DNA of 64,000 bases from Trichaptum fuscoviolaceum (GCA_910574455.1 CAJSYZ010000005.1:4030001-4094000), one strand, 5' to 3'; counted from the first letter of the stretch, positions 36,213 to 48,907 are shown. Program-made: numbers and translations. The notes: generated by a model from the sequence alone, not told the origin.

Positions 36213-38450
36213 GAAGAGAGGGGAAACGAAATCTGAGAAGAGTGAATCATCGGATGCTACTGTTATATATTTTCGGAAATAAAGAAAAATCCTTGAAAAT
36301 GACAGATACACAGTTCTTAGTACTAAGGACAGTTAGTAGATGATAGAGACGTACAGAGCACTCAAAACAGCACTGGCCACAGTTTATGCGATAGGTACGG
36401 CGTCATCACGTGACCAGCAGTCCAAAGTTTGTCACACGGTTCTTTTTCCTTGTTCCCCCTCAGGGACGCATTACGCAAGTCAGAATCGCAAATACCCGAT
36501 GTCGGGTACTTCTTGCCACAAGTTCACTGCTATTCTTCAAAAGGACCGTTTGCACAACCGTCTGGCATGTCGATACAGCATAACTGTGTCGCTAATCAAG
36601 TACATTAGCGATCTATCCAACGTGAGAGTGAGCCTGCGAGGCCGATCAGAATTTCAGCACACTGGGACTCACCCGAAAGATAAGAGTTTTAAGTGGCCAC
36701 TTTAAAGTCCTACTAGAGTAAGTGCTAGTCAGTTTTCAAGTGCACATCCAGGAAAAAGAAACCATACCGCTTGCACCGTCGTCGACGAGATGTTCTGTAC
36801 AAGGATCACGTTGGTACGAGATTATTGAAACCATTTACCAGACACGACAAGCGAGTTATCCGTGTTATATCTCGATTTCTGGACAACAAATTTGCACGAA
36901 GGCTGGAGATGAAGCTCCTAAGACGAAGCCCATGTGAGGACGTCAATTCGGAACAGCCCCATTGACCCACAAATATAAAGCAGACGGAAGATCCTTTGGG
37001 AAGAAAAGGGGCGCGACCATCTGCTGTCGGGGCATGTAGGCTTAGTCCCGTAGTCCTGTAGTAGCGCTTGGCACATTGACTGGTGTGCAAGCTGGAGCAC
37101 GAAGTATTAAATTACAGTAGTTCGTCTTCTTGACCAGATCATCATCAGCGTCAGCACTGGAAGTGACGCTGCGTTCTAAAAAGGTATAGATCTAAGCATG
37201 ATTGATCGACTCTTCTTCTAAGTCCGCCACACAAGATCATAGCTGAGGTCTTGATGAGTTTAGCCGACTCCGGATCGAGTCACTGCTTTCCAGGAGCAGA
37301 CCAGTGATACACCGGAGGCAAAGAATTTCTTTTGAGACTGGCCAGCTGACTTGGCTCATGACTTCACGGATTATTCAACAGATGCTTTTATTCCAGGCTG
37401 GAAATTAGATGCACTCGGCATTTCAATGTAGGTGACAGTACCCATTCCATTCACTCTGCCTGTGAATGATGAACGCCCTGTCAATTTCCATGTAAAGTCA
37501 GTTACTATATTAAAGTCATTGCTCACCAATAGATAATACCCTTGTTTCATTCCATTTTAATAGCAAGTCGGGTTGTTTTGAGTTGAGGATCGGGGTTACT
37601 TGTGGTGAAAAACCGACCCAGCTAGGTCTGTGATTGGTGAGAGAAGTGTCCTCTCAACACTGGTGATTGTTATGAGTCTTCAGAGGCCTTCTGGTGCAAA
37701 TGATTCAAGGCTCGCAGCGGCAGTGAAACGTCGTATTTGGTCACGGTGGCAGTGGTTGAAAAGACCAGTGCGTCGCCTCGCGATCAAAACCTGCCCTCAG
37801 GAGTCTCAGGGTCCAATTCGGAGTTCCCCGGCGGCACCGTGACTGCTGTCGGCACTTTTGCATGTTACGCCAAAAACGAAAAGACAAGTTCGGGCGAATA
37901 TAATCAGGTAAATTTTGGTTACCATCATTCAGATAATCGCTGTGGTGGATTTACGGACATTACGGGGATGGAACACAAGTTTCTTCGGGGCGCTGTAGCT
38001 ATTCCGTAATAGCCGAATAGACGCCCGACGAGTAGTACAAGGCAGTTCGTAACCGTCGAGACACGGTTGCCATCTCTTCAACTGTTGTTCCTTTTCCACT
38101 GTGCTTGTGTCTGCGGAGGGCGACAAACAGCAATCCTCGAAGGCACCTGCTGAGCCTCTGTTGATCAAATATGCTTAAATCCTGGATGTTCGGACCATCT
38201 TTTCCAGACGCGAATTGTTGAAATCACCTCACCAGAGAGATGTTCAGCCGCCAAATGTTATCACCGCGACCGAACACAATGAAACGGCTGAATATGGTAA
38301 GGTCCAAGCGCCATGAGCCCCGACCTTGTCCATGACTTAGACACCATTATACTTGTATGACTATGAAACACGTCGGTGTTTCTACGCGACGCGCTTAGAC
38401 AGTTCATTATAATGCCTGCAGCTTCTGCGTAGTCCCGGCTCTTAACAAAC
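36213..38450. other. gene-poor promoter region between divergent MFS and C2H2 genes
   Basis: 2.2 kb upstream of two divergent genes. Short frames only, the longest a 121-codon frame at 36340 without family resemblance. A CACGTGAC motif near 36405 would fit bHLH or other E-box binding. No repeat or RNA gene recognised. Confidence 0.5.
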
Positions 38451-40366
38451 ATGGCTCGCTCTCGCACCCCTTTGACCTATAAGATTGTCCCACAAGACAT
38501 GGATAGTATACTGCGTCGACGCGGGACGACTCCCCAGCAGAGGCATCAGCTCGACCTCGTCTGTACGACTTGCAACAAAAGATTTAACCGCAAATTTGAC
38601 CTCAACAGACACGTGGCGCTTCACCTACCCAAAGATGAACAAAGGTGGCGTCAGCTCTGCGCTCAGATTTATACATGCACTAAAAATATGTTTTTGTAGG
38701 AGACATTGTTGCACCTGGCCGGGATGCTCGTACAGTGCCTTACAAAAAACAAATTTAACAACTCATGTCAATGCAGTACAGTGAGTCTCTGTCTTTTACA
38801 TTGGGAACCGTTGTGTAATGTAAATTCAGTCTTCAGATGAAAAATTTCAAATGCTGCGTAGAGGACTGCCAGCGGGCGTTTTCCGATGCGGCTTCGAAGA
38901 TTCGACACGAAAGAAATGTTCATGGTGTCTTACCTGCGAGGAAAATTGTGAGGAATCGATCTCATATCTCCGATGAAGCCTACGAATCGGAAGGACAAGA
39001 TTATGACGTTGATATGGACCCGGGTCTGCCTTCAGCATCCCGCTCAAGTTCGACACCTCTTAATCTTCACGAAGAAGAAGAGAAAAAACCACGGAGCCTT
39101 GAAGAGGTTTCTCCGTATACGCTCGTTCCGACGGATTTCTTTGGAAATCAGATGCACTCTGCGACTGCTTCCCCATCCCCGGCAGAATTTGATACATCTC
39201 TTCCTCCTCCATCACCAACACCTTCGAATTTCACTTCCATCAGCACCGTCGTGACAGAGGCATCCCAACAAAGTGCCGTCGACGGAGTACTGCAGGGCCC
39301 TGATAAACCTGGCGAAGTACCAAAGCATCGGAAGCTGCTAACAGCGTTCACATCCCGTGGCCGCGCCCTTTCCGCTCCAGATATCTCCGTGTCGGGATTG
39401 ACACGCGTTCTGCGCCACTCACAATCTCCTAGCCCAGGCCAAGACCCCCCTGCTGAGTGTCGTACTGAAGACGCTAACTCATCTCTGGCCGGTCAAGTAA
39501 AGAGCGTGGTGGCCGACATCGCCAGTGATCTGCCCGACAAAGCACGTAAGCCACTCATACGGCTGCCTGGAATTGACGATCTTTTACGAGGCCCGACTGC
39601 GCCTGACTATCGCATTGATGCGCATAAACAACAAACCCCGCAACGTGGGTCTCAAAGCCCCTCGAAGTCCAGGCAACCCACGTCATTTACCACATCGACT
39701 GTGCATGAAGCAAAACCACGGGCTCTTTCTGTCGCTCTCGACGGGCATGTCGCCCATGGCAGGCAAAGTGAACTCTCGAATAACCAGGAACCCAGGAGCC
39801 GGAGCAACGGGACTCCCCCGCGTAGGGCGAACTCTCGTCCGTCTATCGCTACACACTTCTCACCCTACGGAACCCCGGCTGAGCGTCAGCGTTTGCCCAT
39901 CGGCAGGGCGCGGGCTCACTCTGAAGTATTTGCTCCTAACCCTGTGAGGCCTATCGGGTTAGAACGACCAGCATCCCATTGGCGTAGCGACGGTAATCAG
40001 GGGACCCAGTCCGCAGACTCCGATGAACAACAAAGATCCGGAAGTCCGAAAAGCGCTATTCAACCTCGTCGTCAATCTCTCGACCCTCTATTTGGGTTCC
40101 TTTCCCGTCGTCCACTAGGCTCCACATCGTCCTTGGATTCCGCATGCCTTGCAGGCTCTGTGCAAACACCCGACCCAATAGACCGACCCACTGCTGATGG
40201 AGAGATGGTCGATGACGATCAAGGATCCTCCACAGAACGAAATATTCCACAAGGATACTTTATTAGCACTATCATGACCGACGAGCCTCTCTCCCCTTCC
40301 GAAGGTGCGAACTACAGAATTCTGCGCAGCGACGGCCGACTACTGCCGGCGAAGCTCGTCAACTAA
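38451..40366 (+). CDS. C2H2 zinc-finger transcription factor
   Basis: Predicted 603-residue nuclear protein in three exons (38451-38644, 38700-38780, 38830-40366). Three C2H2 fingers sit in the first 120 residues. Finger 1 is CTTCNKRFNRKFDLNRHVALH (CX2CX12HX3H). Finger 2 runs CTWPGCSYSALQKTNLTTH and ends on a His created by the second splice junction. Finger 3 is CVEDCQRAFSDAASKIRH with HX4H. The remaining 480 residues are low-complexity Ser/Pro/Arg sequence with acidic patches, as in many basidiomycete regulators. The ATG at 38451 opens a short basic leader before finger 1. Target genes are unknown. It converges on the OPT gene. Confidence 0.87.
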
Positions 40367-40998
40367 CACATCGCGCTTCTCGTTGAGCGTGCACGCCAGT
40401 CCTTCCAAGATACCGTCAAGCAGGCACTCCCAAATCTGCGCGTCCGCAGAGCAATAGACAGCCTCGATACTCAACTTGAATGCAATAAACACTGACACTG
40501 ACCCAGTAGATACATAGCTCACGCTCCTTTAATTCTTTTGAACTTTTCACATACCCTGAACTTCTGCTTTGAACAATGCTTTTTCGTTCTGCCCTTTGCT
40601 GTGTTTCTAACTTATGTTCAGGTCGTGATATCAAAGTAAATTGGCCACTTACTACTGCTAATGTAATACTACAGTATTTACTGGCTCAATCACCTGTATA
40701 CCTCTAAAGTCTGACTAGTTTCCGTTCACAATATCTCGTAGCTTGAAGTCCGTGCATGCTATACCTTTATACGTACCACTTGCTCACCAGCCTATCCACA
40801 GATGCTACACAGCTCGGAGAACGAAGTCGCGTCATTGAGAACGCTCTCACTTGAAGTGAGTGAAATTCATTTGTCGTGGATTTCATAACAAGAATCGTCC
40901 GTCATTAGTCGAGTTTCGTACATACATGCATTCATACATACACTACGAAGTACATTAGCGAGGACACCTACTGGAGTGTCTACTCTAGGCTTGAGCAT
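40367..40998. other. convergent 3' intergenic region
   Basis: 632 bp between the stops of the C2H2 gene (+) and the OPT gene (-). Nothing beyond presumed 3' UTRs was recognised. Confidence 0.6.
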
Positions 40999-43740
40999 TT
41001 ATGAATCAATGACCAGGCACCTATCGTAGTTTCCGGCTTGATTCGCGCCCCACCATTGGGGGAAGAGATGAGAATCACCCGCAGCGCCGAAAACAGCGAA
41101 GGAAAGGATGAACACCATGACCTGGGTGCCACCATCTAGGGCTAAAATTGATACAGTGATAAGTTCTTGCGTGGTACGAGCTCGAGGTAAAATCAAGAAA
41201 CGTACCAGCACCGAGAATGTAATTGTACTTGTTGAACCATTTCGGGTGGCGCGTGCGGAGGTACCACTGAGAGAACCAAGCGATCGCGAAATACGACAAG
41301 ATGGAGGAGTTGATGCCGACACAAAGCCAGCCGATGTAGTAGCAGATTACCGGCGTGTACAGATAGTCCATGCGAAGCGCTGGCCACTTCTTGTGCACGA
41401 GCCAAAACGGCACAGGGACGACGAGGCCGAGGACGTATGCCCAGGGTGTCCACTGATAGCGTTTCCCGGCAGCGAAGAGCTCATGCGAGAGACCACCCCA
41501 AGCGATGGCCTGCGAGTTGTATTGTTGTGGTTGCTGTCCGGACCAGATGTTAGTGCCCTCAACGGAAAGAAGAATATCGCGTTGGTTGTCGATGATACTG
41601 TTCATGAGCACAAAGTTCAGAATAGAGCCGATCAGTGTTCCAATGATTTGTGCGGTGAAGGCAGCCCGTGGCGGGAGCTTGGCGTATTGGGCAATCTTGA
41701 GGTCGCGCAAGAGGAGTTGGGCCTGGTTCACCGAATCTACGAGAACTAGTTTAGCCCCATCAAACAATAAGACGCACGCGGACTTACTGTACGAGAACAG
41801 AACGAAGTACATGTTCGCCATCGGTTTGCCCGGATGAATGAAACCACCGATCATTTGAACGAACGGTTGAATGATGAACTGTAGACCTGTGATGGCGTAC
41901 AAAGCTCCGAAGAACAATATAGACAGTGCTCCAAGGGCAAGAGATATGAAGAACCCCCACCTGATAATCAAAATGATTAGATTAGAAATCAAAGACCCAG
42001 TAATAGACCTACCAAGGTAACGTGGAGTTCGTCTTGTAGATGACAACAAGAGAGATGACAACACTGATAACGAAGGTTACAAAGTACCAGCTGTTGGGGG
42101 CGTCTTTGTACTTGAGCATCTCACGGTAATGCGGGTCGATGTCCTTGTTAGTCTCGCTCTCCTGATAAAGCCGTCTGCGCTCCTCCATCCCATCTTGACG
42201 CCAGATTTGCCAATCGAAAGTCGCCCACATTTGTTTCAAGTACGTGGGCGTCATCCACGACCATGAGGCCGCAAGGTCATCGCGATTCCATAGGAGGAGA
42301 TGTGTGAAGGTCGCAGCCATGCCAAGGTTGGTGACCAGCAGCTGTACTACCCAAGTGCCCGCGTAGAAGGGAAGACCTTGCTCGGCCAGCAGTGTCGGGT
42401 CTACTTCAAAGTTGTCGTTGAGGATGAGCAGTTGGTCGTAAACAGTTCCGTTCTCGTAGAAGAGCTCTTGCGACAGCTGTAGGGACTAATAAGCTTCCGG
42501 GTCCAACCGTATAAACGAACTTTGCTTACGAATGGCAAGCTTCGAGACTCCCAAATGTTGCCGTAGAACACGCCACAGAAAACAATCCTAAACGAATGAA
42601 TTAGGTCAAGCACTGGTGCCCGTGTGTTGACAGCAAATATACGTACATGCATAGCAGATAACCCAGTAGATTGCTGAATTGGGCTTGAAGCGGAATAGCA
42701 AAGGGGTTGTAGCCACCAGAGATATACTGCCAATCTAAGCAGATAGAAAGTAAACCAAGGCCTTCATTACCGTTCGAACCTCCAAACACACGGGTGAAGT
42801 CGGCGGACTTCGGATTAGCAAGGCAGAAGATCGAGAAGCCTGTCAAGAGGGGGAAAATCCACTCAGGGAATAATTCCCATATGAAAATGCTACGGGAGGA
42901 ATCGATTGAGCTCATCCATCTGAAGTATTGATTGAAGGGGTCCTTACACGAAGAAAGCAATGTAGAAAAGACGAAGCTTCTTTTTCGCGCTCTCACCCAC
43001 CCGGAATAATGCATCGAACATAGAGATGAGTGGAAGGACGCCAGGGTACAGCATTTTCGACGGATATAGCAGGATCGAGCGCATCATTCCTCCGATACCA
43101 TAGCCAATGAGCTGGCTAGAGAAGAGCAAGAAAATACTCGCAGCCGGGTTTGGAGTGATGTCGTAGAAGAGACGTTGTACGGCTAAGACCTCCGTACCGA
43201 GCGCCGAGTTCGCAGCGGCGGATGCCATGATAACGATCATCGCGTTTTCCTTCTTGTTGAAAGGTCCAGGATTGAGGTATCGGAAGAAGCCTGCGCGTGG
43301 AATGAACGTCTCCATAGCGAGACCAAGGACATATGAGATAATCGCAAGGAACATGGTCGAGACGAGGACTGTCTGCGGCTTGAAGTAGTAAATTTCGGCT
43401 AAGATCGGGAAAACAAGATTACTTAAATTGGAGAAGTAATAAATGAATATTTCTTACCCAGCACACCACCGAAACAGCTCAAACCCAGACCGATAATAGC
43501 CGACCGGAATGTCCAAGGGCTGAGTTCAGGATCATCTTCGACGCTGATAACGTGAGTGACGAGGTCGCGGGCGTCGTTGAGAACTTCGCCATCCTCGCTG
43601 TCTTCCTCGCTGGAGCTCCCGACCTCCACGTCTTTCACATAATGATGCTTTTCGTCATACGATTTCTCGGACGACGGGCTGACTAGCTCATTATTACGAT
43701 GAGTTAGCTCCGCTGTAGTGTCGATGCCAGTAGAAGCCAT
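40999..43740 (-). CDS. OPT family small oligopeptide transporter
   Basis: Predicted 784-residue proton-coupled peptide importer in eight exons: 43458-43740, 42948-43398, 42647-42889, 42530-42587, 42013-42485, 41788-41960, 41206-41736, 40999-41141. After a 90-residue acidic cytosolic tail come about fourteen hydrophobic helices. Family marks include the NPG motif in LNPGPFNKKENA, the loop AKLPPRAAF (a variant of the KIPPR motif), WSWMTPTYLKQMWATFDW and HPKWFNKYNYILGAALDGG. Fungal members import tetra- and pentapeptides, glutathione or siderophores across the plasma membrane; the substrate here cannot be read. The start at 43740 was chosen over a TTG seven codons upstream. The 3' end falls 632 bp from the C2H2 gene. 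Confidence 0.92.
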
Positions 43741-44160
43741 GCTGAAGCGGTCGCTTGACAAGACTCACTTCCTCCTCGTTCCTAACTCTGAAGCTGACTT
43801 GTGCTAGAACAAGTCAAGTGAGTGAGAAAACGGGGGAAACAGTGCGCTGGGAAGGCGTGAAAGAAGAGAGGGACCTTCAGATAACCATATATACCTCGAA
43901 CGGCGCCCATTCATAGCATCTGCTGGAACCACATGCAAACTCCCGGCGAAACATAAAAACAGCACGCCGTGGGTTCGGGGCCTGACCGTACCATTCGAAG
44001 TGCTATTCTTGCCGCGATAAGAAGACTCCTCTCGACACTCCAGGTGGGACCGAGTAGGCCACGCAGACATCAAAGAAGCACGAGCGGTGTGCCTTGTTCT
44101 CCTGGAGCATGACGCATGAGCTGCGTCTTCGCATGTCCTTGGAGAAGAGACAAATGTCAT
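43741..44160. other. upstream region of OPT gene
   Basis: About 420 bp. A 118-codon minus-strand frame ends here, but it is low-complexity Ser/Arg and lies in the expected promoter and leader of the OPT gene. Not accepted as a gene. Confidence 0.5.
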
Positions 44161-44169
44161 CCATATCCT

Positions 44170-44520
44170 TTCAACATGATAGCTTTCAAGGGGTTAAGCT
44201 CGATAGTTCGACGAGACCAACGAAGTAGTCTGACAATTAATATCAGTAATTGTCGCGAATAACCATATTTAGCAGAATGTTCCACATGGACTCACACCAT
44301 ATGGTTCGCAATGGCAGAGCTTGCCACCAGACACCATCTCTGATGCTATTATCAATCTGATCTGGTAGTATGGAAATGAGCAGACGTTTCCCGTAGTAGT
44401 TTCTTCGAGGACATTATGGCCGAAGACAGTTTCATGTTGTAATGACATGGCTTCGTAGACTTGATTGGCTGAGGGAACGTAAAATAAACTCCGAGACTTC
44501 CCAAGCTGCATGCAAATGGT
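44170..44520 (-). pseudogene. decayed copy of the 49180-49638 gene
   Basis: On the minus strand this segment aligns with about 49245-49470. Shared words include GGGTTAAGCTCGAT (+ strand, 44195 and 49265), TGTTCCACA, and AATCTGATCTG / TATCTGATCTG. In one minus frame it reads RLLISILPDQIDNSIRDGV, against RLVISILSDQIDCSVRDGV in the 49 kb gene. It then runs into a stop after VIRDNY and diverges in the flanks. There is no start codon in that frame and no complete gene. It is best read as a truncated, frame-damaged duplicate. Confidence 0.6.
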
Positions 44521-46358
44521 TCGTCTGACACTCGACTCTAAAACCCTGCCTCAGTGAAATTACGAGACGAGCAACGGAAGCAAAAACAGAAAGCACTCAC
44601 CACCCATGTGCTGTACTAATTTAGAACGATAACTCCCAAGCACATGGTCTATATTTGACATGGTAATAGAGTTCGTCAGCACGTGGGATCGAACCACGCG
44701 AAGATAGAAGAACCATCATCGTCATTCAATCAATTCCGAAAAATCAGGAACAACAGCAACTTTATGAAATGAGACTTGAGCTTGCCGGGCCCGCTCGACA
44801 CTCTGAACTGGTGGGGGAAGCTGAATGTGCTCCTGGATTAGTATCATTTGGGGAGCAAAACATCTCGAACTGGAGGCCTGACATCAGAGAGCACCAAGAT
44901 AGTACGCCATAGAACCGAGAATCCAGATGACCGTCGCCAGAAAACGTGTGGTCCCCCAGGGATACTTATCCTATGCATATCATCACTGTGGATATAAGGC
45001 TAAAGATATCACGAGGTAACCGCTAATATGATTGAGATTGAGGTCAGAAGAAACGCCAATATATGTTTCACCGTGTTCGACGTACGTGAGGTGAGTAGAC
45101 AGTGACGCCAAAGAATGCATAAGCCCTAGTTCACCCTCAGACGACCAAAAGTAGTAGACGAACCCAGACAGGTTGTTGACCAAGATTATATCGAAGATAT
45201 TGGGTACTGGTCAGAAAACGAGGCAGCTAATCTCAGCCGTCTACATCGCTTACACGCTGAACAGGATAATGTTATTCAGAAGAAAACAAAATAAAAATAG
45301 TAAATTCGATTCTACCGATGTGTGATTTCATTCCTCATGAGTGTCCACGCCATTCTGTCCGTACACATTCACCCAGAATCACTATGCGAGACATTCACCT
45401 CTGATTGTCGTGAGGGTATGCGCTTCTGAGGATTGAGGCCTCGAAGATTGCAAACTTGAGAGGCTGAGTTGGACGAACGAAGAGATGGCGGTCAAGAAGA
45501 AACTGACTCACCGCCAAATGACTCGGACCCGACTCATAGTGCTGCAAGTAATTTACGTAAGCGTGACACAAAACGCCCAGAAGAGGTGCGTAACATAATC
45601 ATGTGATAAATGTAACAACGCGATAGTCACGGCATAACCGTGAGTTTGTCGACAGTGCCAGTGAAGGGTTCTACGTCAACCATCACTATAACCCTTTGAG
45701 TCTAGCTTGTACCAGTGTGTCAGATACAGACTCCAGTGAAACTGGGAAACGCTCGTAACGATTCATTGAGGAGTGCCTGCTCAGTGGCTTGGTTTACTTG
45801 AGTAGCCCATTCTTCCATCTGCCACTCACGAACCTGAGCCGGGGTCCACCCAAAACTAAGCAGAGTTGCTGCCAGCGTGTGGACTGGAACAAGAACAAGC
45901 AATAGGAGCACATCGGTTTCCTGTCCCGTGGTCTTGATATACTGACATGTGCTGTATAATCACGGTAGTCGGTACAAAAATCGAAATGTCCAGAGAGTAA
46001 TGGGGATTACCAACAGCCTACCGTATTGTACTTTTATCATCAGACTTTTACTCAAAAAAATTCTGCCAACTCACTGGAATGGGCCACCGGTGCAGCAAGT
46101 TCCCTAGCTTGCTCTTGAGCTAAGACTTTGTTTTTGCAGACTCGGGAAATTTGTAAATTAGGCCTCCACCAGTGAATGTAAATGTTTGATATACAAAACA
46201 AGTCAATACATAGTAACATTATTACATACTGACACAGAATAACACTTGTCAGTGAACCAACCCCTTTATGCGGAAAAAAGTTGAAATTTGGCCTTAAGCC
46301 TCTTCGCAGAGAAAACTCGTCGTAGAAAACAGCTTCAAGCGCGTCCCACACTGCGACA
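44521..46358. other. accessory-looking interval with fragments
   Basis: 1.8 kb without an accepted gene. A T-arm-like sequence at 44682-44699 has no matching acceptor stem. On the minus strand 45720-45941 is open for 74 codons after a TGTCAG acceptor and looks coding-like, with a hydrophobic run (VLLLLVLVPVHTLAATLL) and a Trp-rich end. No start or upstream exon was found. Minus-strand frame continues at 46052-46360 downstream of the DUF4329-like gene in another frame, probably by chance. Confidence 0.4.
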
Positions 46359-47142
46359 TCAGTCATCATCTTCGTTACCTCCATTCTCGCTCTCAAGCGC
46401 ACTTTCCTCCTCATTATGATCCTCTTCGAACCATTGTACCGAGGCACCTGGCTCCCATTGTTTCGGGGCTCTGCCAAAAGGCTTTGGCTTCGGAAGAAGT
46501 GTATATGGAACATACGGTGCTGGTCCCGGAGGAGCAGGAGGATATTTCTCCGGGTCCCTCCTGTCGATGCGGTTGGATACACCGTACTTGATGAAGCCTT
46601 TGCGGGAGATGACAAGACCAGGGATTTTTCGAAAGTATGCGTTTTCCCTATCTGCTAAGGATGGGTAGGGATTACCCCTGACGTCCGAATGGAGGGGATG
46701 TGTGTGGAAGTTCGCGACTTGTTGAGAGTAGTCAGCAAACGTCTGCCAGTGGTGATAGTCAGTTTCAAATGCCTACCAAGGATCCTATTCTTCTTCTCAC
46801 GTGGTAGATTGTTCAAATCTATGGCCATGTTGGGACCCTCAGGGTCATCTTGGGGGTGGCTTTCGCCCGGTGCAGTACGGACAGCACGTAGAATGTAATC
46901 TTCGGGTTTCGGCCCAGTAAACTCTGAAGGAGGAGACAAGATAAGTCATTGAACTAGAAACACCAAAGATTTCTAGGTGTACCCATATAGATGAAACCTC
47001 CCTGTTCACGACAGTGTTTTACAGTCGTGAATGAATTAATCCATGCTTTCTTGAGTTCGCCAATGACATTCCTGTTTTCGAGGATTTTCTCGATAGTAGG
47101 GAGCTCAATTGTGGGGAGCTCGATAGTAGAGAGTTCAGCCAT
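46359..47142 (-). CDS. DUF4329/JAB-like protein
   Basis: Predicted 221-residue protein in three in-frame exons (46983-47142, 46777-46923, 46359-46717). The N-terminal 50 residues contain a short repeat (TIELPTIELPTIE). Then come REQGGFIYM, RAVRTAP and GVANFHTHPLHSD...YPSLAD. This order of a GG-[FI]-IY strand, an HTHP pair and a distal S-x-x-D matches DUF4329 and, more loosely, the JAMM metal site HxH...SxxD. The C-terminus is Pro-rich and then acidic (EEDHNEEESALESENGG). In bacteria DUF4329 is best known at the end of polymorphic-toxin and RHS proteins, and fungal copies are scattered. Without a signal peptide it should be cytosolic. Activity is unproven: it may be a peptidase, a deubiquitinase-like protein or a non-catalytic relative. 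Confidence 0.72.
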
Positions 47143-48155
47143 GGAAGAACAATGTGACTGATCCGGCTCAGAGGTGGGCAACGATCTATCCTTTATAGCT
47201 CCAGCTCTTCCGATGCGACAGCAGAATGTTTATAGCTGGTACACAACTAATGTATTGTATTAGCCCGTTAGGTGAGGTGATATGTCATTTAGGAGACATG
47301 TGGCAGCTGCTTCCATGCTGAAGAGAGGGATTTTGAAAGACGAGCGCGGAAGAGAAGATTGATGGACTCGGTTTCGGGAACGGCGCTAGGAACGTACCGC
47401 AAGTCCTGGGAGCATTTTTACGTGGAGGCATGGACTCCTTTTGACAATAGAAACGAATTGGAGCTTGTTTGTGAAACCATCCGATTACTACTAATCGAAC
47501 GAATGTTTGTTCTGCACCAGACTCGACCCAGCCGCAACAGTAGATGCTATGCTTCTACTATAGCGACTGGTTCACGAGTCTAGTTCTATACCGTCTTGTA
47601 GTATATACGAGTTCTCTAAACAGGCAAACCGTTAGACCTTTCTCTCGAAATTTATCTTAAGTGGGTACTATCAGCTCACCTTAAATGGCTTCGACCTCAA
47701 CCCGGAAACCATTGTCTAGGTTTGATGGGCGAGCTCAGAGTCACATCGGTTGCATCCAATCATAGGCTTAGTTGCTTTGACGTACTACCCTTCGTCGTCG
47801 TCCATATCCTGCCCAGAGTGCCAGAGACAAAGACTCATTTGAATAGCCATTCGGCGAAAAGTTAGGCCCGGTCGAAAACAAGTGCAGGGGTGAGCTACAA
47901 CAGCGACTGTACCATTAAATTGGCGGAGTGCGGTGGCGGGGAATCGCTGAAAGGATAAGTAAGAGGAAAACGTCCGGATAGCTTGAATGGATGGCGAAAC
48001 TTCGACGACTCGGAGTTTCTCACGCAAGTCACTAGTAGTATGCATTCCAGAAGTTGTTTTTTCCCGGGCCCGCCAGCCTGAGTGCTCTCTCACTCACCAT
48101 AACACATTTTCCTCGAGGCTCCTCATGATCACTGTATGGAATCTGTATGGAATAA
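47143..48155. other. intergenic, no convincing gene
   Basis: About 1 kb upstream of two divergent models. A 74-codon + frame (47359-47583) and a 102-codon minus frame (47785-48093) exist but show no family signature. The latter starts from GTG only. Confidence 0.45.
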
Positions 48156-48907
48156 ATGGCACAAGCTCAGCCTCTTCTTCCGAGTCTGCTATGCCACTCC
48201 TTTCACTCTCAGCGAGTCGAGCGCAGGCCACGATCGCCCAGTCACCCTCTTTCAGTTGAACCTTCGCCTTTCCCTAGCGCATCTCACGTCGATGATAAAA
48301 CGCGGCTCCTAGTTCGTCCTACTCTTCCACTGCTATTTTCTCAAAGATACAATTGGGCCATCTCTTTCAGGCAAGGTCGACACTCTAAAAGACCACCATG
48401 ACTGGCCCATAATCGTAATCCTTTTCTCTCCGATCGTCGATCGTTCTTCATGGGGCGTTCGCGTGGATCTGGACTTGAACGGACCTGTTGATTACCTCCA
48501 CAATCCTGATCTGCGGCGAGAGCAAAAGGATATTATGAGCAAGCCCGCAATTTTTCGCCATTCTCGATCGTTTGGTTCACTACCCCCTCCGAGTCAGTAA
48601 GCTTTAATGAACTCTGATTAGATCTTAATTCTTCTTTTTCAAGTTGATGCTGCCAATAGCTCATTCTCTGCTTGCATCTTTTTCACTCTTCCGTGCGTGC
48701 CGATCAATACTTTAGTGCAATTCAAGAATTTGCCACCACAATGATCTGAATGATATGACACTGGAGTTCCTTTTAATATTGCGTCTCATACAACACCCTC
48801 TATCTACATTTAGTGGCTTCAGCCTTGGTGGTATCAAACGGGCAGGACATGTCCTGTCAATACCGGGTATCTATGCTCATATCCATTTCGACGTTGACAC
48901 GCCTTAG
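48156..48907 (+). CDS. unrecognised multi-exon gene, possibly decayed
   Basis: Four in-frame exons (48156-48315, 48371-48596, 48660-48692, 48814-48907) give a 170-residue protein. The second exon reads as ordinary globular sequence (DWPIIVILFSP, WGVRVDLDLNG, REQKDIMSK) although it lacks its own ATG, which is why I think the joins are real. The last exon reads GFSLGGIKRAGHVL and HIHFDVDTP, then meets TAG at 48905. The same frame continues open for another 36 codons to 49018 with strand-like sequence (LELQVVLSDDF, GRIVYQVIV), so the TAG may be a disabling mutation. I do not recognise the family. No neighbour clarifies its role. Confidence 0.42.

Noticed and set aside
33450..37850. 16-bp word GCGGCACCGTGACTGC occurring twice
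   Set aside because: Too short and without flanking similarity to claim a repeat.
41108..41749. 213-codon + strand frame
   Set aside because: Antisense shadow of the seventh OPT exon. The minus strand carries the recognisable transporter sequence.
44682..44699. tRNA T-arm-like sequence on the minus strand (GTGGTTCGATCCCAC)
   Set aside because: No complementary acceptor strand, D-arm or anticodon arm could be placed at the right distance, so no tRNA is called.
46052..46615. 187-codon minus-strand frame
   Set aside because: It overlaps the last exon of the DUF4329-like gene in another frame. The spliced model explains the conserved HTHP region, while this frame has no family resemblance.
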